Source: Micromonospora coriariae
GTDB lineage: Bacteria > Actinomycetota > Actinomycetes > Mycobacteriales > Micromonosporaceae
Assembly: GCF_900091455.1 (NCBI RefSeq)
Contig: NZ_LT607412.1
Coordinates: 806,001-870,000, forward strand
Reading direction: 5' to 3'
Length of the DNA stretch: 64,000 nucleotides
Numbering within the stretch: position 1 is the stretch's first letter; each line of letters opens with the position of its first letter. Below, piece after piece: positions 31,652 to 39,629 of this stretch. Below the pieces are notes generated by a model that was given only the letters and a program-made list of their open reading frames with translations, made no database searches and was not told the origin of the DNA. The position numbers were made by a program, and so were the translations under genes.

Positions 31652-32144
31652 GGGAGGTTCCCTCCTGCCGCGCCTCGTCCAGCATCCCGGCCATGGCCCT
31701 GCGGCCGCGGGCGAGGTACGTCTTGACGGTCCCGATGGGCGCCTGCATCTCGGCCGCCACCTCGGCGACGCTGAGATCGTTCAGGTGGTGCAGCACGACG
31801 GCCCGACGCTGGTTGGCGTTCAGCCGTTGCAGCGCCTGCAGCAGGGCGACGTGGTCCTCGCTGAGTCCGGGCACGCTCTGGTCGACGGCGGCCCGGCGGT
31901 GTGCGCGCAACCGGTTGAACGTCTTGCGCCAACTGCTCACCGCGGCTCGAGAGGCGACCCGGCGGACCCACGCCTCCGGGCTGTCCGCCTCGCGCACGGT
32001 CGGCCAGCGCTGCCAGGCCCGGGTGAAGGCCTCGGCGACGGCGTCCTCCGCCTCACTGCGGTTGCCGGTGAGGGCATAGACGTGACCCACGATCCGGCCG
32101 GCGCAGGCCGCGTAGAGGGCGTCGAACTCCTCGGCGTCACGCAT
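31644..32144 (-). CDS. ECF RNA polymerase sigma factor (SigE family)
   Basis: A 166-residue extracytoplasmic-function sigma factor. Region 2 contains EFDALYAACAGRIVGHVYALTGNRSEAEDAVAEAFTRAWQRW. Region 4 contains ALQRLNANQRRAVVLHHLNDLSVAEVAAEMQAPIGTVKTYLARGRRAM, the classic helix-turn-helix. The order and spacing match the SigE-type (SACE/SCO) ECF group common in actinomycetes. ATG 32144 is selected since MRDAEEFDALY begins at the conserved region; the open frame runs on to 32780, but that extension is antisense to the divergent protease. The gene is in an operon with the membrane protein downstream and divergent from a secreted subtilase. Confidence 0.93.
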   Translation of the reverse strand: MRDAEEFDALYAACAGRIVGHVYALTGNRSEAEDAVAEAFTRAWQRWPTVREADSPEAWVRRVASRAAVSSWRKTFNRLRAHRRAAVDQSVPGLSEDHVALLQALQRLNANQRRAVVLHHLNDLSVAEVAAEMQAPIGTVKTYLARGRRAMAGMLDEARQEGTSHD

Positions 32145-32231
32145 CTGACCTGCGCTTTCCGAAGTCCGTCCCGTGGTCACCGGCGCATGTAACCGGGAGG
32201 AGCACCTGGTCGCGCCCGCGCGGTGGGCAAT

Positions 32232-32246
32232 TGTGGCGAGCGTCAC
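32232..32246. promoter_or_regulatory. Crp-like site upstream of first subtilase
   Basis: TGTGGCGAGCGTCAC, continued by A, fits the Streptomyces Crp consensus GTG(N6)GNCAC and matches TGTGA(N6)TCACA with one change. It lies 79-93 bp before the subtilase start and 88-102 bp from the divergent sigma-factor start. An equivalent site precedes the paralogous subtilase. Confidence 0.5.
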
Positions 32247-32324
32247 ACCCGCAATGATCAACCCACCGACCGCGCCAGGCGTCATCGTGCCGTCCCGGGA
32301 GACGCCCGTGGCGGAGAGGACGAT

Positions 32325-35300
32325 GTGCGACGACGGCAACGACGCGCCCTGACAGCCGGAGTGCTCGCGACCGCGCTGGCTGCGGCGGGCCTCACGGCTT
32401 CTCCGGCCGATGCGCAGGAGAAGCCGGCGGCAACGGTCACCGGACCGCGCGGCACCTTCACGTTGATCACCGGGGACCGGGTGTCGGTGGACGCGGGCGG
32501 CCACCCGCGGATCGAGCGCGGACCGGGACGGGCCCGCATGCGGTTCGTGAGCAGCCACGAGGGTGGCCACCAGTACGTCATCCCGGTGGACGCGATGCCG
32601 ATGCTGCGCGACGGGCGGCTCGACCGGCGGCTGTTCGACCTCACCGCGCTCGGCGAGTTCGGCTACGACGACCGGACGGCCGAGCTTCCGCTGCTGGTCG
32701 CGTACCCGGAGAACGCGGCGGCGCGGGCGCGGTCCGCCGCCGGAGCCGCGCGGGTGCGCACCGACCTGCCCGCCGCCCACGCGCTGGCCGTGCGGGCAGG
32801 CCTGGACGACCGGGTCGAGCTGTGGTCGTCACTCACCCGCGGCACGTCGTCGACGCGCACACTCGCCGCCGGGATCACCCATGTCTGGCTGGACGGCAAG
32901 CGCCGCGTCTCCCTCGATCGCAGCGTGCCGCAGATCGGCGCCCCGACGGCCTGGCAGGCGGGCTTCGACGGCGACGGCGTGACGGTCGGGGTGCTGGACA
33001 CCGGCATCGACGCCGACCACCCCGATTTCGCCGGACAGATCGCCGCGATCCACGACTTCACCGGCGGCAACGACCCCGGCGACACCGTCGGCCACGGCAC
33101 CCACGTGGCCTCGACGATCGTGGGCAGCGGCGCCGCCTCCGGCGGCAGGTACCGGGGCGTGGCGCCGGGCGCGAAGCTGGTCGTCGGCAAGGTCTGCGCC
33201 ACCACGGAGTGCCAGGACTCGGACATCATCGCCGGGATGCAGTGGGCCGCGCCGCAGGCAAAGGTGATCAACCTGAGCCTCGGCGACACGGACACGCCGG
33301 CTCTCGACCCGCTGGAGACCGCGGTCCAGGACCTCAGCCACCGGTACGGCACCCTCTTCGTGGTCGCCGCCGGCAACGAGGGCAAGCCGAAGTCCGTCTC
33401 GACGCCGGCCTCGGCTGACGACGCTCTCGCCGTCGCCGCGGTCGACCCGGACGACCAGCGGGCGTACTTCTCGAGCCGGGGCCCCCGCGTCGGTGACAAC
33501 CACATCAAGCCCGAGATCAGCGCTCCCGGCGTCGACATCGTGGCGGCCGCCCCCGGTGGCGGTTACGCCCCCATGTCCGGCACATCGATGGCGACGCCGC
33601 ACGTGGTGGGCTCGGCCGCGATCCTCGCCGGACGCCACCCGGACTGGTCCGGTGCCCAGCTCAAGGCTGCCTTGATGGGCTCGGCCAAGCCGGCCGACGC
33701 CGACAGCCTCTACGACCAGGGCGCCGGGCGGGTCGACGTCGGTCGTGCCGTCGCCCAGCCGGTCGCCGCCGAGGTCGCCGCGATCGACTTCCCGGTCCAG
33801 CGCTGGCCCCACGCCGACGACACCCCGTTCAGCCGCGTCATCGGTTACCGCAACACCGGCACCGCCCCGGTCAGTCTCTCGCTCAGCGTCACCCCGGCTC
33901 CCGCCGGAATGATCACTGTCAGCCCGGCCACCCTGGTGGTGCCGGCCGGCGGCCGCGCCGAGGCCACAGTCACGGTGGACACCCGGGTGGAGGCCACCGA
34001 CGGCCTCTACCCGGGCGCGGTGACTGCGACCGGCGCGGGCGACCTGCGGGTACGGACGCCGTTCGCGCTCAACCGGGAGATCGAGAGCTACGACGTCCAG
34101 CTCGACCACACGGGGCGCGACGGCAGACCGGCCACGGAGTACGAGACCGTGGCGGCGAACCTGAGCACCGGCGAGTTCACCACCCTCGTCGGCGAACCGG
34201 GCGGCGGCACGATGCGGCTGCCCAAGGGTCGCTACGCGCTGTACAGCACGATCCACGAGGGCGACGTGTCGACGCTGCTCGTGCAGCCGGTCCTGGACGT
34301 ACGCGGCCCCCTCACCGAGGCGCTCGACGCCCGCACCGCCCGGCCGGTCTCGCTGACCGTGCCCCAGCGGGACGCCGCAGCGCTCTCGATCAACGTCAGC
34401 GCGAACTGGAACGACAACTTCCGCTACCCCGGCGTCCAGCTCAGCGGCGTGTCGGTCGCGGACGTCTTCTTCGGCCGGATCGGGCCCGCCGTCGCGGCCC
34501 CCGAGTTCGCGGCCACACTGGGCGTCGGACTCGCCCGCCCCGGTCGGGACGGGACGTTCCGCAACAGCCCCTACACGTACGACCTCGCGTACGTGCGCCA
34601 GGGCGACATGTTCACGGGCCTGACCAGGAAGCTCTCCCCGAAGAACCTCGCCACCGTCAAGACGACCTACCGCAGCCAGTCCAGCACCGCCACCGCGACC
34701 CGCTTCCACCGTGCGGCGTCCCCCGGCGGCCCGGGCCCGATCGGTTCGAGCACTTCGTTCGACCTGCCGTTCCACGCCACCGAGTACTACAACACCGACG
34801 GCGGGATCGTCTGGACGTCCACGTTCGTCGAGGGCGACAACCTCACCACGCAGGAGTCCACCTTCCAGGCGGGCAAGACCTATCACCAGACCTGGAACGT
34901 GGCGCCCTTCGGGCCCACAGTGGCGCAGCCTCCGGCGTGGTCGCCGCTCGGCTACGTGGGTCGCGACGGGGACACCATCTCGGTCGTGTCGCCGCCCCTC
35001 TTCGGCGACGCCTCCGGCCGCCCCGCCAGCCGTGACGACCTGCAGGTCCACTACCGGTTGTCCAGAAACGGCAAGGAGATCGCCACCGCCGACGGCTCGT
35101 ACGTGGACTTCCCGGTGCCCGCCGACAAGGCCACCTATCGCCTGGAGGCGACCGTCACCCGCGGTGCTCCGGACACCCTGTCGACGTCGGTCTCGGTGGC
35201 CTGGACCTTCACCTCGGCGCACACGTCGAAGCCGGAGCCGCTGCCGTTGACGACGGCCCGGCCGACGCCCGCCTTGGACGACACCAACACGGCCCGGGCG

Positions 35301-35549
35301 GGCCGGGCGATGACCATCCCCGTGGCACTGGACCGGCATCCGGGATCGGCGGCCGCTCCGAACCGGACGCTCGGCGTCTCCGCGTCGTTCGACGATGGCA
35401 GGACCTGGGTCGCGTTGCCGGTCCTCCACGGCGCCGCCCTGATCAAGCATCCGCGCCGGCCCGGCTTCGTGTCGTTGCGCATGACCGCCACCGACACCGC
35501 TGGCAACACGGTGACCCAGACGATCCAGCGGGCCTACCGCATCGCCTGA
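32325..35549 (+). CDS. Secreted S8 family serine protease (subtilase)
   Basis: A 1,074-residue exoprotease. A signal peptide (1-31, ALTAGVLATALAAAGLTASPADAQ) is followed by a short N-terminal domain starting GTFTLITGDRVSV. The peptidase S8 domain has catalytic Asp225 in VLDTGID, His257 in GHGTHVAS and Ser421 in GTSMATPH, with oxyanion Asn in VVAAGNEG. A long C-terminal region of beta-sandwich-type modules follows (about 500-1074), including an FN3/CARDB-like segment (NTGTAPVSLSLSVTPAPAGM). The GTG at 32325 is chosen for its GGAGAGG site and because the signal peptide follows at once. It is divergent from the ECF sigma/partner pair and about 40-50% similar by eye to the subtilase at 46030. Confidence 0.92.
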   Translation: MRRRQRRALTAGVLATALAAAGLTASPADAQEKPAATVTGPRGTFTLITGDRVSVDAGGHPRIERGPGRARMRFVSSHEGGHQYVIPVDAMPMLRDGRLDRRLFDLTALGEFGYDDRTAELPLLVAYPENAAARARSAAGAARVRTDLPAAHALAVRAGLDDRVELWSSLTRGTSSTRTLAAGITHVWLDGKRRVSLDRSVPQIGAPTAWQAGFDGDGVTVGVLDTGIDADHPDFAGQIAAIHDFTGGNDPGDTVGHGTHVASTIVGSGAASGGRYRGVAPGAKLVVGKVCATTECQDSDIIAGMQWAAPQAKVINLSLGDTDTPALDPLETAVQDLSHRYGTLFVVAAGNEGKPKSVSTPASADDALAVAAVDPDDQRAYFSSRGPRVGDNHIKPEISAPGVDIVAAAPGGGYAPMSGTSMATPHVVGSAAILAGRHPDWSGAQLKAALMGSAKPADADSLYDQGAGRVDVGRAVAQPVAAEVAAIDFPVQRWPHADDTPFSRVIGYRNTGTAPVSLSLSVTPAPAGMITVSPATLVVPAGGRAEATVTVDTRVEATDGLYPGAVTATGAGDLRVRTPFALNREIESYDVQLDHTGRDGRPATEYETVAANLSTGEFTTLVGEPGGGTMRLPKGRYALYSTIHEGDVSTLLVQPVLDVRGPLTEALDARTARPVSLTVPQRDAAALSINVSANWNDNFRYPGVQLSGVSVADVFFGRIGPAVAAPEFAATLGVGLARPGRDGTFRNSPYTYDLAYVRQGDMFTGLTRKLSPKNLATVKTTYRSQSSTATATRFHRAASPGGPGPIGSSTSFDLPFHATEYYNTDGGIVWTSTFVEGDNLTTQESTFQAGKTYHQTWNVAPFGPTVAQPPAWSPLGYVGRDGDTISVVSPPLFGDASGRPASRDDLQVHYRLSRNGKEIATADGSYVDFPVPADKATYRLEATVTRGAPDTLSTSVSVAWTFTSAHTSKPEPLPLTTARPTPALDDTNTARAGRAMTIPVALDRHPGSAAAPNRTLGVSASFDDGRTWVALPVLHGAALIKHPRRPGFVSLRMTATDTAGNTVTQTIQRAYRIA

Positions 35550-35560
35550 GACAGGCCCCG

Positions 35561-35600
35561 GCCCGGGGTGGGCGGCGGTACGTAGCCGTCCACCCCGGGC
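35561..35600. terminator. Long hairpin downstream of first subtilase
   Basis: GCCCGGGGTGG (35561-35571) pairs perfectly with CCACCCCGGGC (35590-35600), 12 bp after the protease stop. The 18-base spacer contains a second small hairpin. There is no T-tract. Position supports a terminator between convergent genes. Confidence 0.5.
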
Positions 35601-35701
35601 TGGGCCACCGGGGCAGCCCACCGCCGCCCTCGCGTCACGACGGCCGCCCGTCGAACGCCCATAGGCGGTTTCGGTGCGGCCACGACGGGCGGGGCCGGCG
35701 A

Positions 35702-36295
35702 CTATCCCCGGCGGAGCAGTCCGGCGATGAGCAGCTCGACCAGGCGCCGGGCGTCGTAGTTGGGGTCGCTGTCGGCGCCGATGCAGAGATTGCCGACCCC
35801 GCGCATCAGTTCGTACGCGTCCATGCCGGGGCGGATCTCGCCGGCATCCGCCGCCGCGCCGAGCAGTTGGTTGCACACGGGCACCAGGCGGTCGAGGAAG
35901 TAGGCGTGCAGCGTGTCGAAGCCGGCGTTGTCCGGCTGCAGCACGCCGGCAAGTCCGCGCTTGGTGACCAGGAAGTCAACGAAGAGGTCGATCCATCGCC
36001 CGAGGGCGGCGTGCGGAGTCGCGCTGCTCGCGAGCAGAGCCGGCCCGGCCTCGGCGCAGGCATCGACCTGGTGCCGGTAGACGGCGATGATCAGATCGGC
36101 GCGCGTCGGGAAGTGCCGGTAGATCGTGCCCGTCCCGACGCCGGCTCTGGCCGCGATGTCTCGGACCGGTGCCTCCACGCCCGAGGTCACGAAGACCGCG
36201 GCGGCCGCGTCGAGCAGGGCCTTCTCGTTGCGTACGGCATCGGCCCGCTTACGCGGAGACGCTCCCGTCACACTCTCGTCGCCCTCGGTCGCCAC
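35702..36295 (-). CDS. TetR family transcriptional regulator
   Basis: A 197-residue repressor. The N-terminal helix-turn-helix reads EKALLDAAAAVFVTSGVEAPVRDIAARAGVGTGTIYRHFPTRADLIIAVY at residues 22-72, the canonical TetR_N pattern. The C-terminal ligand domain has the SBP-type tail VDFLVTKRGLAGVL...PGMDAYELMRGVGNLC seen in TetR_C_33-like proteins. GTG 36295 is the start. It is divergent from an aldo-keto reductase across a 140-bp gap that contains two nested perfect inverted repeats. The probable role is to repress the reductase and itself until a small aldehyde or ketone binds. Confidence 0.93.
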   Translation of the reverse strand: MATEGDESVTGASPRKRADAVRNEKALLDAAAAVFVTSGVEAPVRDIAARAGVGTGTIYRHFPTRADLIIAVYRHQVDACAEAGPALLASSATPHAALGRWIDLFVDFLVTKRGLAGVLQPDNAGFDTLHAYFLDRLVPVCNQLLGAAADAGEIRPGMDAYELMRGVGNLCIGADSDPNYDARRLVELLIAGLLRRG

Positions 36296-36322
36296 GTTGT
36301 TCCCTCCGTCACCGGCCTTGGC

Positions 36323-36370
36323 AAACGGAACACCGTTCCGTATCGTTTAACGGAGCAAGGTTCCGTTTGC
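36323..36370. promoter_or_regulatory. Nested inverted repeats, probable TetR operator
   Basis: An inner repeat ACGGAAC-ACC-GTTCCGT (36326-36342) has perfect 7-bp arms, a normal TetR site. An outer pair CAAACGGAAC (36323-36332) and GTTCCGTTTG (36361-36370) has perfect 10-bp arms 28 bp apart and shares its left arm with the inner site. AACGG (36350-36354) is a further half site. All lie between the divergent TetR and aldo-keto reductase genes. Confidence 0.72.
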
Positions 36371-36435
36371 TCATGATGGCAGAGCAGAGGACCGACAACC
36401 AACCCACGCCTCACCGACCAGTGGAGGAACACGTC

Positions 36436-37455
36436 ATGCAGTACCGCACCTTGGGCCGCACAGGTGTGCAGGTCAGTTCTCTCGCGCTCGGCGCGATGAA
36501 CTTCGGCAAGATCGGCCGGACGACCCAGGACGAGGCCACGGCCATCGTCGACGCCGCCCTCGGAGCCGGCATCAACCTCATCGACACCGCCGACATGTAC
36601 AGCCAGGGCGAGTCGGAGGAGATGGTCGGCAAGGCCATCGCCGGGCGCCGCGACGACATCGTGCTGGCCACGAAGGCCAGCATGCCCATGGGCGACGAAC
36701 GCAACCATCAGGGCAGCTCGCGCCGCTGGTTGGTCACCGAGTTGGACCACAGCCTGCGCCGCCTGGGCGTCGACCACGTCGACCTCTACCAGATCCACCG
36801 GTGGGACCCGCGGACCAGCGATGAGGAGACGCTGTCGGCTCTGACCGACCTGCAGCGCGCCGGGAAGATCCGCTACTTCGGCTCCTCGACCTTTCCCGCG
36901 TACCGCATAGTGCAGGCCGAGTGGGCCGCCCGGCAGAACCACCTGAGCCGTTACGTCACCGAACAGCCCGCCTACTCCATCCTGCAGCGCGGGATCGAGA
37001 CCCACGTCCTGCCCGTGACCGAGCAGTACGGGCTCGGCGTACTGGCGTGGAGTCCCCTGGCCTCCGGCTGGCTGTCCGGCGCGATCCGCGAGGGCCAGGA
37101 GATCGCCACCAACCGCTCCGCGTTCATGCCTCAGCGCTTCGACACCACCATCCCCGCCAACCGGGCGAAGCTCGACGCCGTCGAGCGGTTGGCCAAGGTC
37201 GCCGACGAGGCCGGCCTGACGATGATCCAGCTAGCGCTCGGGTTCGTCACCGCGCACCCCGCCGTCACCAGCGCGATCATCGGCCCCCGCACCATGGACC
37301 ATCTGCGCTCTCAGCTCGCCGCGGCGGACACCGTGCTCACCGCTGACGTGCTCGACGCGATCGACGCGATCGTTCCGCCCGGCGTCGACCTTGCCGCGCA
37401 CGAGAAGTTCGACACCCCACCCGCCCTGCTCGACCCGTCATTGCGGCGCCGCTGA
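36436..37455 (+). CDS. Aldo/keto reductase
   Basis: A 339-residue NADPH-dependent oxidoreductase with a TIM-barrel fold that reduces aldehydes and ketones. The catalytic tetrad is visible: Asp and Tyr in IDTADMYSQGESEEMVG (Asp near 48, Tyr near 53), Lys in LATKASMPMG and His in LYQIHRWDP. The cofactor-binding end has SAIIGPRTMDHLRSQL. The ATG at 36436 has GGAGGAAC upstream; the open frame extends leftwards into the operator but without family similarity. It is controlled in all probability by the divergent TetR protein, and its stop is 45 bp from the DUF2267 gene on the other strand. Confidence 0.94.
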   Translation: MQYRTLGRTGVQVSSLALGAMNFGKIGRTTQDEATAIVDAALGAGINLIDTADMYSQGESEEMVGKAIAGRRDDIVLATKASMPMGDERNHQGSSRRWLVTELDHSLRRLGVDHVDLYQIHRWDPRTSDEETLSALTDLQRAGKIRYFGSSTFPAYRIVQAEWAARQNHLSRYVTEQPAYSILQRGIETHVLPVTEQYGLGVLAWSPLASGWLSGAIREGQEIATNRSAFMPQRFDTTIPANRAKLDAVERLAKVADEAGLTMIQLALGFVTAHPAVTSAIIGPRTMDHLRSQLAAADTVLTADVLDAIDAIVPPGVDLAAHEKFDTPPALLDPSLRRR

Positions 37456-37500
37456 CCGCTCCCGCGACGGTCGGTCGTCCACGATCGCGTCGCGGGACCG

Positions 37501-37899
37501 TCAGGCCTGCCGGCGGACGAACGGCGCGGTCTGGTCGGCGACGTCTCCGTACTCCGCCGGCAGTTGGGTGACCACCTGTTCGTAGTCGGTGGGGTCAAGG
37601 GCGTCCCGGAGGACGTCGAAGACCGCCGTCACCCCATCCCTCGCCGCCTCCGCGTCAACGTCCGCGCGGCCGCTCACCCGGTCGACGAAGACGTCGAGGC
37701 CGAACCGTTCCGCGGTCTCACTGCCGCCGAAGGCGTACGCCCGGAGCCCGGCGGGAAGCTGGCCGGCCAGATCACGCGCCTCTCCGCCGTCGATCCGTTC
37801 GGCCAGGGTGGTCAAGGTGGCCTGCGTGACGGCAGTCGCCTGCTCCGACGACATCCCGGATCGCGTCGCCACCAGGGCGAGGAACTCGTTGTCGTTCAC
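37501..37899 (-). CDS. DUF2267 family protein
   Basis: A 132-residue protein of the DUF2267 family. It opens with NDNEFLALVATRSGMSSEQATAVTQATLTTLAERI and GEARDLAGQLPAGLRAYAF, and continues with the second half repeat VNAEAARDGVTAVFDVLRDAL-like sequence (DVDAEAARDGVTAVFDVLRDAL) and QVVTQLPAEYGDV. The two similar halves are helical and typical. Function is unknown; members are often found beside stress genes. GTG 37899 follows GGAAGG. The upstream extension is arginine-rich and not conserved. It is convergent with the aldo-keto reductase. Confidence 0.9.
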   Translation of the reverse strand: MNDNEFLALVATRSGMSSEQATAVTQATLTTLAERIDGGEARDLAGQLPAGLRAYAFGGSETAERFGLDVFVDRVSGRADVDAEAARDGVTAVFDVLRDALDPTDYEQVVTQLPAEYGDVADQTAPFVRRQA

Positions 37900-38119
37900 C
37901 GTGCGGCCTTCCTCTCGCCGTTGGAGCAGTCGAGTTCCCCGACTCCATGTCGACAAACGAGGTCACACGCCGACGCGACTTCCTGATCCTGCGCCTGCAC
38001 CGGCGCTCGTCGGCGGTCCGGACCGGAGAGACGGGCCCGGTTTGCGTCGGTTGCGCCCGGGAAGCCAGCGATCAAACAGGTGCGGGTCGCACCTGTGCCG
38101 TGGCTGAGGGGAGAGCGAC

Positions 38120-38278
38120 ATGGCGGATCGCGACAAGCTCCACGACCTGCGCCAGCAGGCCCACAATGCGGGCATCGAGGGCAACTCGAAGATGACCGAG
38201 GACCAGCTCCGGCAGGCGCTACGCAAGGTTGGCAAGGGCGCCGAGCCGCAGATGGCCAAGCGGGAAGCCAAGGGCTGA
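38120..38278 (+). CDS. Small Rho_N/SAP-like protein
   Basis: A 52-residue protein beginning MADRDKLHDLRQQAHNAG and ending KREAKG. The core LHDLRQQAHNAGIEGNSKMTEDQLRQAL fits the Rho N-terminal/SAP-like helix-extension-helix motif (LxxLxxxAxxxGI.G.SKM.KxxLIxAL), which contacts nucleic acid. The sequence is highly charged, with many Lys, Arg and Asp. ATG 38120 is preceded by GGGGAGAG. Many actinomycetes carry such orphan small proteins; the function is unknown. It lies 93 bp before the FMN reductase and may be in its own transcript. Confidence 0.7.
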   Translation: MADRDKLHDLRQQAHNAGIEGNSKMTEDQLRQALRKVGKGAEPQMAKREAKG

Positions 38279-38371
38279 CTGTCGCTGTCGGCGCCGGCAC
38301 CTGGGTCTTGGTGCTGGCGCCGACGGCGACACCTGGCCCGGCGGCGCTGACCGTGCAAGGAGGAACCGCAC

Positions 38372-38932
38372 ATGACCAGGATCGGCATCATCATCGGCAG
38401 CACCCGGCCGGGACGGAACGGCGCGGCCGTCGCACAGTGGGTGTACGACATCGCCAGGCAGCGTACGGACGTCGAGTTCGAGCTCGTGGACCTGCTCGAC
38501 TACAAGCTGCCGCACCTGGACGAGGTGTACCCACCGTCGATGGGCCAGTACCAGCAACCCCACACGCTGGAGTGGGCCAGGAAGATCGCTTCGTTCGACG
38601 GCTTCGTGATGGTCACGCCGGAGTACAACCACTCGACCTCCGGCGCGTTGAAGAACGCGATCGACTTCCTCTACAGCGAGTGGAACAACAAGGCCGTCGG
38701 GTTCGTCAGCTACGGCTCGGTGGGCGGTGCCCGCGCGGTGGAGCACCTGCGGCTGATCTCCGCTGAGTTGCAGCTGGCCGACGTGCGGTCCCAGGTGGCG
38801 CTCTCGCTCTTCACCGACTTCGAGAACTACAGCGTCTTCAAGCCCAACGACTTCCAGCGGGACGCGCTGAACGCCACCCTCGACCAGGTCGTGGCCTGGA
38901 GCCAGGCCCTCGCTCCGCTGCGAGCCGCGTAG
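38372..38932 (+). CDS. NADPH-dependent FMN reductase
   Basis: A 186-residue flavodoxin-fold reductase. The phosphate-binding loop GIIIGSTRPGRNGAAVAQWV lies at residues 5-24, the second flavin loop VTPEYNHSTSGALKNAIDFLYSEW near residues 80-105, and VGFVSYGSVGGARAVEHLR near 112-130. This follows the FMN_red/SsuE-like/ArsH-type family. It could supply reduced FMN to the luciferase-like monooxygenases encoded 0.7 kb downstream. ATG 38372 follows GCAAGGAGGAACC, an excellent ribosome binding site. Its 3' neighbour is the MarR gene on the opposite strand. Confidence 0.92.
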   Translation: MTRIGIIIGSTRPGRNGAAVAQWVYDIARQRTDVEFELVDLLDYKLPHLDEVYPPSMGQYQQPHTLEWARKIASFDGFVMVTPEYNHSTSGALKNAIDFLYSEWNNKAVGFVSYGSVGGARAVEHLRLISAELQLADVRSQVALSLFTDFENYSVFKPNDFQRDALNATLDQVVAWSQALAPLRAA

Positions 38933-39031
38933 GAGCCTGCCCCACCTCGAGTCGCCGGGCGTGGTTCTCACCGGCGCCGCGCCGCATCCACGGGGGGACG
39001 AGGTGGCGGGCGAGCTTTCGCGGGCGCCGAC

Positions 39032-39523
39032 TCATTCCTCGTCGCGTGGATCGAGCTTCGCGCGAAGCGCCTTCGCGATCTCGCCCGCCGCGACGAGTTG
39101 CTCCGGCGTGAGAGCGTCGACGAAGAGCTCGCGAATGGCGCGCAGGTGCGGAACGGTGGACCCCTGGAACGCCTCGGCTCCGGCCGGCGTGAGTAGCACC
39201 TCCGACCCTCGGGGAACGGTGGGGCACTCCTGGCGGCGGATGAGTCCGCGCCGCTCCATGCGCCCGAGGTGGTGGGAGAGCCGGCTCCGTTCCCAACCGA
39301 TGTGTGTCGCCAGTTCGGACGAGCGCATCTGCCGGTCCTGCGCCTCGCTCAGGGCGAGCAGCACGGCGTAGTCCGCGGGCGAGAGCGAGGACTCGACCTG
39401 GAGGCGGGACGCGAGCTGCCTCTTGAGTGCTCCCGTCGTCTCGATGAAGTCCCGCCAGACCCGCAGCTCCTCCGCGGTCGGCAGTTGGCGTCCTCTCCGC
39501 CGCCCGGGTGTGGCCCTTGTCAT
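39032..39523 (-). CDS. MarR family regulator with two 12-bp palindromes upstream
   Basis: A 163-residue winged-helix regulator: SLSPADYAVLLALSEAQDRQMRSSELATHIGWERSRLSHHLGRMERRGLIRRQEC is the DNA-binding core (about 47-102) and VLLTPAGAEAFQ the wing. It is divergent from the two luciferase-like monooxygenase genes. Two identical palindromes, TTGACGCGTCAA, lie in the 106-bp intergenic region, and MarR dimers recognise such symmetric sites. No Cys pair for thiol sensing is seen; there is one Cys, in RRQEC, that could be modified. ATG 39523 follows GGAGAAGTGG. Confidence 0.92.
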   Translation of the reverse strand: MTRATPGRRRGRQLPTAEELRVWRDFIETTGALKRQLASRLQVESSLSPADYAVLLALSEAQDRQMRSSELATHIGWERSRLSHHLGRMERRGLIRRQECPTVPRGSEVLLTPAGAEAFQGSTVPHLRAIRELFVDALTPEQLVAAGEIAKALRAKLDPRDEE

Positions 39524-39537
39524 CCACTTCTCCTTTG

Positions 39538-39578
39538 TTGACGCGTCAATTGGCAGGTTAGCATCATTGACGCGTCAA
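39538..39578. promoter_or_regulatory. Two perfect TTGACGCGTCAA palindromes
   Basis: Identical 12-bp palindromes sit at 39538-39549 and 39567-39578, 29 bp centre to centre, between the divergent MarR and monooxygenase genes. Each contains TTGACG, so they may overlap -35 elements in both directions. They are the best-defined regulatory sites in this cluster. Confidence 0.8.
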
Positions 39579-39629
39579 CTGCTAAGGCCCCTTACCGGGG
39601 CGTCCGGCGGGACCGCATGAGGAGGAGAC

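Noticed and set aside
32829..35876. A long minus-strand frame opposite the first subtilase
   Set aside because: Antisense shadow: Arg/Gly-rich composition, no motifs. The plus strand has a full protease with catalytic residues.
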